Assembly: GCA_027592275.1 (NCBI GenBank) | Contig: JAQCKF010000023.1 | Location: 1 to 49,248, forward strand | Length of the DNA stretch: 49,248 nt | Origin: Pseudomonadota bacterium | GTDB taxonomy: Bacteria > Pseudomonadota > Gammaproteobacteria > Pseudomonadales > Pseudohongiellaceae | Direction of reading: 5' to 3' | Shown: positions 42,436-49,248 of the stretch, piece after piece | How the letters are laid out: every line of letters begins with the position of its first letter | Position numbering within the stretch: position 1 is the first letter of the stretch | Position numbers and translations under genes: made by a program | The notes under the pieces: model-generated | Told to the model about the DNA's origin: nothing | The model's input: only the letters and a program-made list of their open reading frames with translations | Database searches by the model: none

Positions 42436-43617
42436 ATGAAAAAATTCACAAGAGCGACAAACGCACGATTATCAGCAGCTGGGCAGATACTCTGCCTTTT
42501 TCTTGCGCTGCTTTTCGGTAGTGCTGCGGTAGCAGAAATCCGTATCCAGGAAACACCAGATGGTGGTGTGCAACCACGATTAGCCGTCGATGATAGTGGC
42601 AATATCCATCTTCTCTACTTTAAGAAACGCCTCTCTTCCCCCGGCGCGCGGGAGGGAAATCTCTATTATCGCCAGTTCCTGCCGGAGCAGAATCGCTTTG
42701 GTCTGCCTGTTAAGGTATCCAGCAATGCCTTTGATATTCGCACCTTTGCTATAGCGAGGGCCTCCATAGCAGTCGGGGGTGATGGTCGAATTCATGTGGT
42801 GTGGTATCTGCCGCACGATAATCAATACTTCTACACTCGCTCGAATACCGAGCGGTCGCAGTTCGAGGCGCAGCAACCGGTCGTCGACGTTTTCAGTGAG
42901 GGCCTAGATGCTGGCGCTGATATTGCGGCGCTAGGGACACAGGTTGCTATTGTTTGGGGTGCGGGCGCCCTGAGCCGTGAATACGAGCGTACCGTCTATG
43001 GGCGCATCTCCAACGATTCTGGTGCGACCTTTGGTGACGAATTGCAGATGGGGAGTAAGGAGTTCGGTGCCTGTGCCTGTTGTTCACTAGCTACAAATTT
43101 TGGTGATGAGAATGAGCTCGCCATCGCCTACCGTTCCGCGATTGACGGCGTGGGAAGGCACATGCAGACGCTGACTCTGCAATTTGCCGACAAGGTAGTT
43201 CAGGAGGGCCAGTACGCTGAGTTATCTGAGTTACAGGAATGGGAGCTCTCTGCTTGTCCTCTGAGCACCAATGACATCACCGTCGATGCCCAGGCCAATC
43301 AATGGTTGGTTTTCGAGACCGAAGGTCGCATCAACCAGTTGCAGCTGGGCATGGGTAGCGATGCGATGCCCGTGGCTGAACCCTTCATCAAAACCCGTCA
43401 GAAAAATCCAGCTGTGGCTGTCAATAATCAGGGAGATCGCTTGATTGTTTGGGGGGAGGCCATTAGCCAGACGCGAGGCGGTAGGCTAAATATGCATTTA
43501 TTCGCGGACGACGGCTCAGACAAGAACGCAGGGTTTACGGAAGAAGTGTCCATCCCTCAGTTCAGCTTCCCTGCTGCGGCAGTCTTACCAAGTGGAGACT
43601 TCCTCGTTCTTTATTGA
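42436..43617 (+). CDS. Secreted sialidase-like (BNR) beta-propeller protein
   Basis: 393 residues from ATG 42436. This start gives a proper signal peptide (LCLFLALLFGSAAVA); the frame is open back to 42226, but that would overlap the divergent cytochrome gene. Blade-like repeats are seen: QPRLAVDDSGNIHLLYFKK, GRIHVVWYLPHDNQYFYTRS, NQWLVFETEG, NPAVAVNNQGDRLIVWGE. A Cys cluster (ACACC) lies mid-protein. The fold resembles exo-sialidase/BNR propellers, but the Arg triad of true sialidases was not recognised, so it may be a binding protein. Confidence 0.55.
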   Translation: MKKFTRATNARLSAAGQILCLFLALLFGSAAVAEIRIQETPDGGVQPRLAVDDSGNIHLLYFKKRLSSPGAREGNLYYRQFLPEQNRFGLPVKVSSNAFDIRTFAIARASIAVGGDGRIHVVWYLPHDNQYFYTRSNTERSQFEAQQPVVDVFSEGLDAGADIAALGTQVAIVWGAGALSREYERTVYGRISNDSGATFGDELQMGSKEFGACACCSLATNFGDENELAIAYRSAIDGVGRHMQTLTLQFADKVVQEGQYAELSELQEWELSACPLSTNDITVDAQANQWLVFETEGRINQLQLGMGSDAMPVAEPFIKTRQKNPAVAVNNQGDRLIVWGEAISQTRGGRLNMHLFADDGSDKNAGFTEEVSIPQFSFPAAAVLPSGDFLVLY

Positions 43618-43646
43618 GATGGGTTTAGCTGGTGTAGCTTGAAGGT

Positions 43647-44321
43647 CTAGTTTGGCAGGTTCGAATTTTGAATCTGTTGGCGGATCAGCTCATTTTCCAA
43701 ATCGTTAAACTGCCGCTCGCTTTCTCTTAGACTTCTGTTTTGTTGATTCTGCAGCGCATTCTGTAGACGCCGTCGTTCACCATTTTCTAGCGCATTGAAC
43801 CGACTATTCGCAATCTGCCGACTAATAAGTGTCGTGTTCGCTCCAATTGCAGTAGCTGCGGACCCGCCTCTAAGTCGATTGAAGGCGCTAAACACAAATT
43901 CGGTTCTGCTGCGCAGTGTGTTTTCGCCGCAGGTGAATTCAATAGAGACCAATCGTCTTAACATCTCTTCGTTATTCACGGCGTCGGAATTTAGATCTGT
44001 TGCCACGCTCTGATTGACGTACTCGTCTCTCCAGTTCTTTAGGGTGCGGCACTGTTCAAGGTAGTTCGCCATCAACTCGCCGTCTACCGCTTTGATAAAA
44101 TCATCGCAAACGGCCTGAGAGTTCTCGTCGGAATCCAAGGCGGCGAGACAGTCGCTCGCCTTCGCATCTAGGGCGATCAGGGCCTCGCTGCTGGAGTCGA
44201 TACTGGTCTGGAAGTCACTTATCTGTGCGGAAGAAAATGTGGGTAGTGCGGAGCAAACCAATGCCAACGCGAACAGAGATGTTCGCGTTGGCAGCAGATG
44301 GCTTGTTAACTTAGCTTTCAT
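43647..44321 (-). CDS. Secreted helical protein of unknown function
   Basis: 224 residues with a signal peptide (LFALALVCSALPTFSSA). The mature part is helical with four cysteines (SDCLAAL, AVCDDF, EQCRTLKNW, FTCGENT), likely two disulfides, and a C-terminal segment very rich in Gln, Asn, Arg and Glu (RRRLQNALQNQQNRSLRESE) that probably forms a coiled coil. No family was recognised. Its start overlaps the end of the YkgJ-like gene by 11 bases, so they are translated together. Confidence 0.6.
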   Translation of the reverse strand: MKAKLTSHLLPTRTSLFALALVCSALPTFSSAQISDFQTSIDSSSEALIALDAKASDCLAALDSDENSQAVCDDFIKAVDGELMANYLEQCRTLKNWRDEYVNQSVATDLNSDAVNNEEMLRRLVSIEFTCGENTLRSRTEFVFSAFNRLRGGSAATAIGANTTLISRQIANSRFNALENGERRRLQNALQNQQNRSLRESERQFNDLENELIRQQIQNSNLPN

Positions 44322-44757
44322 AAATCTTGAAACGTTTATCCCATTTCTTAAATCGCTTGCGACAGTATTTCTCTAGCTTCTTGTGCGTGGAGAAGAATAA
44401 TTCGCTCGCATCCTTGATGGATTCATCAAACTCGCAAAAGTCGTTGTCATATTCGCGACATACCCAGGGGCGAGTTTCATAGATGCCGCAAACACCGTGT
44501 GGCAGCAGGTGGCTGCATTTTGTCTCTATGTGTAGAAACCAGCCATCGGCATCTTTGAAGATATTGATGCCTTCATGGGATACCTGCCAGAGCAGGTGGT
44601 CAAAATCTTCCTTGGTTTTCGGAGCAGGGATCTTCTGATTAATTGAGTTACAACAAATAGATTTCGTACATTTTGAGCATTTCTTATCGAGGGCAACCTG
44701 TATTACTTTGCCGTCTTTTTCCACTTCAACCATCTTAATCGAATTCGTATCATCCAT
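44311..44757 (-). CDS. YkgJ-family cysteine-cluster protein
   Basis: 148 residues with the family cysteine pattern: CSKCTKSICC near residue 30 and TKCSHLLPHGVCGIYETRPWVCREY followed by FCEF. These cysteines are expected to bind zinc or an iron-sulfur cluster. The protein is cytoplasmic, and the family function is unknown. The gene lies directly upstream of, and overlaps, a secreted Gln/Asn-rich protein gene. Confidence 0.85.
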   Translation of the reverse strand: MDDTNSIKMVEVEKDGKVIQVALDKKCSKCTKSICCNSINQKIPAPKTKEDFDHLLWQVSHEGINIFKDADGWFLHIETKCSHLLPHGVCGIYETRPWVCREYDNDFCEFDESIKDASELFFSTHKKLEKYCRKRFKKWDKRFKIYES

Positions 44758-44928
44758 ATTCCATACCTGTAAATTTTCCGCACTTTCTCGACTGATGTCT
44801 TAGTTCGTCGAGGGTCAATTCTAACACTGCTTTTGGTAGGATTAGTATGCTTCATTGCAAGGACGCGATTGCTTTACATTGGTCGCAATGCTCGCCAGAA
44901 TAAAGCTCTACTCTCCCGGAATGCGCTC

Positions 44929-47262
44929 ATGTGTCTCTCTACTTTTCTGGCTAATCCCCTCGTCACTCTGGTGTCTGTGTCTGCTCGCCAATTGTGCTCA
45001 ATCACTACGCATTTTAGATCGCTGCCGTGTTTGGTTCTAACCGGTGTATTGATGGCTTGTTCAACGGAAGAGCCTATCGCTACTTCAGGCAGTGGTGATG
45101 CGCAGGGGGCTGCACAGAGCAAGGAGATAGGAATTCAACTGCGTGCTGTATCTACCCACCCTTGGTTAGTCACTGGAGGCGATGTGTTGGTGGAGGTCGC
45201 ATTTGCTGCACCCCTGAATCGGGCAGAGCTAGCTATAAGCCTCAACGGCAGTGATATTAGCGACAGCTTTACTCAGACCACAGCAACTACGCTACAAGCC
45301 CTGCTGACTGACATGCCGCTAGGGGACAGCACTTTGTTAGTAGAGCATCGCCCTCAGCAGTTGAGCGAGTCGCTTAAGCTGACTAACTATCCTTCGGCCG
45401 GACCTATTATCTCCGGGCCTCACGAGCAGCCCTACGTTTGTCAGACCGAACAATTCGTGACAGCAGCCGGTGATACGCTAGGCAGAGCGCTAGACGCAAA
45501 CTGCACGATTCCGACTCGTGTTGACTATGTTTATTGGTCAACTCTGGATGAAGTGTTCAAGCCCTTGCTCCTTGCCGCTGAAACCTCATTGCCGGACGAC
45601 ATGGGTTTAATTACCATCATAGATCAGATCGATCAACCCTATATTGTGCGAGTCGAAACCGGCACGGTGAACCGGGCAGTTTACGAAATAGCCATGCTGC
45701 ACAATCCGCTAAATGGCTCGCGCTCACTAGACCCATGGAACCGCAGTCCCTATTGGAATGACAAGTTGGTGTATACCCATGGTGGCGGTTGTCGTGCCGG
45801 TTGGTATCAGCAGGGAGACAGGACCGGTGGTGTAATGCGCCGCGGCCTATTTGAACAGGGCTATGCGCTGACCTCCGCGACGCTGAATGTGTTCGGCCAG
45901 AACTGCAATGATTTGCTAGCCTCCGAGACGCATATCATGGTGAAAGAACGTTTCATCGAACACTACGGTGAGCCAGACTACACGATTGCAACTGGTGCTT
46001 CGGGCGGCTCCTATCAATCGCATCAAACAGCCGACAACTACCCCGGCGTGTTCGATGGCATCATCGTCTCTTCTAGCTTTCCCGATGTAACCACTGCCAC
46101 CATTTTTACACTCGCCGACGCGCGTTTACTGCATAACTATTTTAGCACGATCGATGTGGAGACATTTACCCAAGAGCAACAACGCGCTGTATCAGGCTTT
46201 GGTGTCTGGGAGTCTATCGCTAATCTGAGTCGCGGCGCGGCGCGCCTAGATCCACTTTATAATATCGAAACACCATTAGAGGAACAGGGTGGTGAAATCA
46301 ACATTCCAGAACTAACGGATGAACTGTATTCAGACGCAAACCCTGGTGGACTCCGTGCAACTGTCTATGACCATACAGTAAACGTCTACGGAACCACCGC
46401 GAATCCTGCCTATCCGTCGCAGCAGCTGGCGCAGCGGCCACTCGATAATGTCGGCGTACAGTATGGCTTGCTAGCGTTGAATCAAAGCGCCATCACGGCG
46501 CAGCAGTTTCTAGATTTAAATCAGGGCATCGGTGGCTTCGATCGTGATATGAATCATGTGCCAGAGCGGCATAGAACGGATTCACAAGCTAATAAACGTG
46601 CTATAGAGTCAGGAAGAATCCTGTTTGGTGGGGCGGGATTAGCCGTAACACCGGTTATCGACTACCGAACCTACAATGATCACCGAGAGGGCGGCGACAT
46701 CCACATGATCGTGCACCAGTTCTCGACGCGGCAGCGACTCCTAAATGCGAACGGCCATGCAGACAACCACGTGATGCAGGTGGGTGGTCAGTGGGACTTC
46801 ATTCGGGGGCAGGATGATCTTGGGAATCTATTTCGTCAGATGGATTATTGGATTGGAAATATTCAAGCCGACACCCTAGAAGTTGATCCGGCATTTCGCG
46901 TCGTACGCAATAAACCGGCAAGTCTTACAGATAGCTGTTGGGATACTACGGGGGAAACTACCAAACTAGTCGAAGAGCCCTTGGCGTTCAGTTCTGAATC
47001 GCGCTGCGGTCAACTCTATCCTAGCTATCAAACCCCAAGGCAGATTGCGGGTGCGCCGCTGGCGAACGATATTGTGAGCTGTCAGTTAAAGCGCATCGAC
47101 CTAGCGGACTATGCTGTTTCTTTTACGAGCGATGAATATCAACAGCTATTGAACATATTCCCGAGTGGGGTTTGCGACTGGTCGCGAGGTGACAGCAGCG
47201 GGTCGAGGCATCAAGGCACGTGGAAGTCGTTCGGTCCCTCTCCGGTTAATAGGCTCTATTAG
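44929..47262 (+). CDS. DUF6351 family lipoprotein, probable alpha/beta hydrolase
   Basis: About 777 residues from ATG 44929; the frame is open back to a TTG at 44833, and the true start is uncertain. A lipobox-like GVLMACS precedes the mature part. The DUF6351 body is clear: HPWLVTGGDVLVEV, LPLGDSTLLVEHRP, GPHEQPYVCQTEQF, FKPLL, RVETGTVNRAVYEIAML. The centre has VYTHGGGCRAGW (oxyanion-type loop) and TGASGGSYQSHQTADNYPGVFDGIIVSS, a G-x-S-x-G nucleophile elbow whose surroundings resemble tannase/feruloyl esterases. It is probably an outer-envelope esterase. The substrate is unknown. Confidence 0.7.
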   Translation: MCLSTFLANPLVTLVSVSARQLCSITTHFRSLPCLVLTGVLMACSTEEPIATSGSGDAQGAAQSKEIGIQLRAVSTHPWLVTGGDVLVEVAFAAPLNRAELAISLNGSDISDSFTQTTATTLQALLTDMPLGDSTLLVEHRPQQLSESLKLTNYPSAGPIISGPHEQPYVCQTEQFVTAAGDTLGRALDANCTIPTRVDYVYWSTLDEVFKPLLLAAETSLPDDMGLITIIDQIDQPYIVRVETGTVNRAVYEIAMLHNPLNGSRSLDPWNRSPYWNDKLVYTHGGGCRAGWYQQGDRTGGVMRRGLFEQGYALTSATLNVFGQNCNDLLASETHIMVKERFIEHYGEPDYTIATGASGGSYQSHQTADNYPGVFDGIIVSSSFPDVTTATIFTLADARLLHNYFSTIDVETFTQEQQRAVSGFGVWESIANLSRGAARLDPLYNIETPLEEQGGEINIPELTDELYSDANPGGLRATVYDHTVNVYGTTANPAYPSQQLAQRPLDNVGVQYGLLALNQSAITAQQFLDLNQGIGGFDRDMNHVPERHRTDSQANKRAIESGRILFGGAGLAVTPVIDYRTYNDHREGGDIHMIVHQFSTRQRLLNANGHADNHVMQVGGQWDFIRGQDDLGNLFRQMDYWIGNIQADTLEVDPAFRVVRNKPASLTDSCWDTTGETTKLVEEPLAFSSESRCGQLYPSYQTPRQIAGAPLANDIVSCQLKRIDLADYAVSFTSDEYQQLLNIFPSGVCDWSRGDSSGSRHQGTWKSFGPSPVNRLY

Positions 47263-47530
47263 CTGAAAGCCATCAGCTGCTCGAGTGGCTGCTTCTGACC
47301 CAAAGCGGAAGTGAATGATGTAGGAGAGAATCCACAAAGTTAATTCTCTAAAGCAGGATGAGTGACCATTTAGCTGAGGTGATTACAGGAAAAGCATCGC
47401 GGTATAGGAAAAATTTCTTGGATTTTTTCTTGATTTAAATGTTTAACTTTTCAATGCCATATTGATGGATGGACTCACTACTGCTGCCAGTCTATGCTCC
47501 GCTTACTAATTTGCCACTAAACAGAGCTTC

Positions 47531-48607
47531 ATGCATTTACAATCGATCCATAACTTCCGCGCGTTAGCAATTTTAATTATAGTCATGGGGCATATGTAAG
47601 CCTATGGCCTCATGTCAGAAGACGCTATTACATTGACAATAAGAAATGTCCTTACAGGAGGTACAGCCCTATTTGTATTTATTTCTGGATTCATGTTCCA
47701 CCATGTGTTCTTTGATAGTTTTAAGTACCAAAAATTTGTGATGGCTAAGGTTAAGAATGTACTGGTTCCGTATCTGATTCTTGCCAGTTTGGCTATTGCT
47801 GTTTTGTACACTAGAGATGGAGGTTTTTTCGATTCCATTTCTACGGAGTACCCTGCTGGGATACTATTTAATCTTAGTGACTCCTCGTTAGTGACTATCA
47901 TTAAATACTACGCGTCAGGGAGTATTTTTCAGGCATATTAGTACATTCCGTTTGTGATGCTTCTTTTTGGCATGTCTAATTTCCATGCAAAATATTTAGC
48001 TTTATCCTTAGAGAAACAGATGTTTCTATTGGTGGCGTCAATGATAGTGTCGCTATTAATCCACCGGCCAATAATGATGACCAATCCAAGCCATGCGTTA
48101 GTCTATTTTACACCAATATATCTACTTGGAATGCTAACGTCTGTGCACTCACAATATGTTAAAGACAAATTGAGTGATTATCTTCCTCTTATGTTTTTAG
48201 CGGTAATATCTATTGCTTTTCTCCAGCGCCTTATTGGGCACCCCGGGAATTATCATAAACTTGCGCTAGTTTATGGAGGCATCGATTTAATGCTTATCCA
48301 GAAAGTATTTCTATGCTTGACGTTGTATATTTTTTTGGAAAAATACACGTTCAATTCTCGCTTGGTCAACCTTGTGTCTGATACTAGTTTTGCCATATTT
48401 TTTATGCACCCTTGGCTTTTGAATATTTCAGGACGTCTAGTTCAGTGGAATGCTGGTTCGGGGTCGGCAGATCTGCCTGCAGTGAATCATTTGGGAGTCT
48501 ACATTTTTATGGTGTTTGTGATTATGTCCGTCTCTGTTTTGTTGTCGGTTGCGATAAAAAAGGTTTTTAAAAGAAGCAAAAAAACCAGGTACATCATGGG
48601 GTATTGA
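47531..48607 (+). pseudogene. Acyltransferase 3 pseudogene with two in-frame stop codons
   Basis: A single uninterrupted frame runs from MHLQSIHNFRALAILIIVMGHM to the final RYIMGY but contains TAA at 47597 and TAG at 47939. All parts between match the acyltransferase 3 family: first helix with Arg and His, LTGGTALFVFISGFMF, then YIPFVMLLFGMSNF after the second stop, and SFAIFFMHPWLL near the end. At the TAG the family usually has Trp before YIPF, so TGG to TAG is the likely change. No frameshift is present, so decay is recent. The region is markedly AT-rich compared with its neighbours, suggesting acquired DNA. Confidence 0.8.
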
Positions 48608-48658
48608 TGTTTTCTTAGATTTCATCGCGCCCTTCGCCAGCTCTTACTGGCTAAATTT

Positions 48659-49036
48659 CTATCGCTGATTCTTCTCCGAAACCAACATGATGCGCATCTC
48701 GAGTCGTTTTATCTCGCGCATTATTTCGGCCTTCTGCATTTGCTGCCAACCTAGAACTTTTAACATGGTGAGAGCGAAACCACAGCCCAGTATCAGCAGA
48801 GCCCAATTGAGGCTGGATTTAATATCAGAAGTTCCTAGATACTGAATGACGAAGTAGACAAACGCGGCTGCTACAACTATGCCTAGAAAATACATGTAGT
48901 AGCTTAGCCAGGCTTGTTTCCCCGTGAAGGTAAGGCCTATCAATTCGAATAGCCCGGCACTATCGTCGATTTCATCGATCGCTTGCTGGTCTTCAGCCGT
49001 TAGGGCGTTGCGAATCTGCTCGTCAATATCACTCAT
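48659..49036 (-). CDS. DUF6768-like membrane protein, ECF-sigma partner
   Basis: 125 residues: an acidic N-terminus (MSDIDEQIRNALTAEDQQAIDEI) followed by LFELIGLTFTGKQAWLSYYMYFLG and two membrane helices, and a charged C-terminal helix (KAEIMREIKRLEMRIMLVSE). This plan matches DUF6768 proteins, commonly encoded directly after ECF sigma factors. The start overlaps the sigma stop by eight bases (ATGAGTGA), so translation was coupled. It may be an anti-sigma or signalling partner. With the sigma gene cut by an IS, its expression is probably altered. Confidence 0.7.
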   Translation of the reverse strand: MSDIDEQIRNALTAEDQQAIDEIDDSAGLFELIGLTFTGKQAWLSYYMYFLGIVVAAAFVYFVIQYLGTSDIKSSLNWALLILGCGFALTMLKVLGWQQMQKAEIMREIKRLEMRIMLVSEKNQR

Positions 49037-49178
49037 GATCGTTCTCCAATAATTTAGTCATCATCTTGCGTGCGTAAAAAAGTCGGGACTTCACTGTGCC
49101 GCTAGGCACGTTGCTGACTTCAGCTATTTCCTTAATCGTTAATGCTTCTAGGTAGTAGAGTCTTAGAATCGTAGCCAG
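49029..49178 (-). pseudogene. ECF sigma factor, C-terminal fragment cut by insertion sequence
   Basis: The minus strand reads LATILRLYYLEALTIKEIAE and then VSNVPSGTVKSRLFYARKMM before a stop, which is sigma region 4 of an ECF sigma factor (helix-turn-helix with GTVKSRL). It ends at the IS boundary (49180), so region 2 is missing from the window. Only the last 49 codons remain. The rest may lie beyond the IS. It overlaps the DUF6768-like gene by eight bases. Confidence 0.85.
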
Positions 49179-49179
49179 T

Positions 49180-49248
49180 CTGGACTTCCCAAGGTTTGCT
49201 AGACACCAAATAGCGTTAAAATGTAACTCTATGAGAGGTGTTTATGAA
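49180..49248 (+). mobile_element. IS3-family insertion sequence, left end only (second copy)
   Basis: This is the reverse complement of bases 77-145 with one mismatch. It begins at TGGACTTCCC (49181) and ends with the first bases of the OrfA start (ATG at 49244). The element lies on the plus strand and continues outside the window. It interrupts an ECF sigma gene. Confidence 0.85.

Noticed and set aside
37691..48607. TAG read as an amino acid (recoded stop), suggested by in-frame TAG at 38053 and 47939
   Set aside because: TAG is used as the normal final stop of several intact genes here (for example at 3217 and 39619), and both affected genes carry other lesions.
1..49248. The whole window as a composite transposon
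   Set aside because: The interval holds ordinary chromosomal genes such as deaD, korAB and a PlsB-like gene, and no target duplication can be seen. Two independent IS copies or an assembly break is more likely.

Overview
The window looks like chromosomal DNA from a Gram-negative, aerobic, probably marine gammaproteobacterium. The evidence is the density of signal peptides, lipoboxes and Tat signals, a PlsB-type acyltransferase, a DeaD-type helicase, cytochrome b561, CnrX-like and ECF-sigma modules, and many secreted proteins of the kind common in such genomes (PQQ propellers, NHL propellers, PhoX, DUF6152, DUF6351). Closer taxonomy cannot be read from the sequence alone. No rRNA, tRNA, CRISPR array, phage or plasmid replication gene was seen.

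Layout. Both edges are the same end of one IS3-family insertion sequence, in opposite orientation, each copy running out of the window. The right copy cuts an ECF sigma gene; the left copy lies 28 bp before a cytochrome c-PQQ dehydrogenase. 0-10.5 kb: PVA-dehydrogenase-like quinohemoprotein, double VOC protein, sodium:solute symporter with a small membrane partner, secreted NHL propeller behind an 11-bp repeat array, DEAD-box helicase, PlsB-like acyltransferase. 10.6-15.7 kb: two DUF6644-like membrane proteins, cytochrome b561, a secreted protein with a DUF6152 partner, secreted cyclophilin, DUF3445 heme N-demethylase-like protein. 15.7-19.6 kb: lipoprotein 5'-nucleotidase followed by a CNT nucleoside transporter (periplasmic nucleotide salvage), then a Tat-exported epoxide-hydrolase-like enzyme. 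19.7-26.4 kb: M28 peptidase divergent from a BlaI/BlaR1 pair with tandem operator-like palindromes; then a minus-strand regulatory set of EF-hand protein, ECF sigma, putative anti-sigma, CnrX-like sensor and DUF1653, headed by a 266-bp structured element with terminal inverted repeats. 26.6-36.4 kb: second NHL protein, KorAB, PhoX-like protein, cupin, a frameshifted HSL esterase, and a gluconate-dehydrogenase-like pair. 36.4-38.5 kb: acyltransferase 3 and a decayed CapK/PaaK-like ligase. 38.7-44.8 kb: second DUF6152 pair, an operon of cytochrome c'-like lipoprotein, HupE/UreJ-like membrane protein and an unknown protein, a sialidase-like propeller, and a YkgJ cysteine-cluster protein. 44.8-49.2 kb: DUF6351 lipoprotein, an acyltransferase pseudogene with two nonsense codons, and a DUF6768-like protein behind the IS-cut sigma gene.

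How it works together. Much of the gene content is periplasmic or outer-envelope oxidation, hydrolysis and phosphate or nucleoside salvage, with at least three envelope-sensing circuits (BlaI/BlaR1, the ECF/CnrX/EF-hand set, and the IS-damaged sigma/DUF6768 pair). Decay is visible in several forms: IS insertion, nonsense codons, an internal deletion, and two single-base frameshifts that both sit in a run of four T and could be sequence errors.
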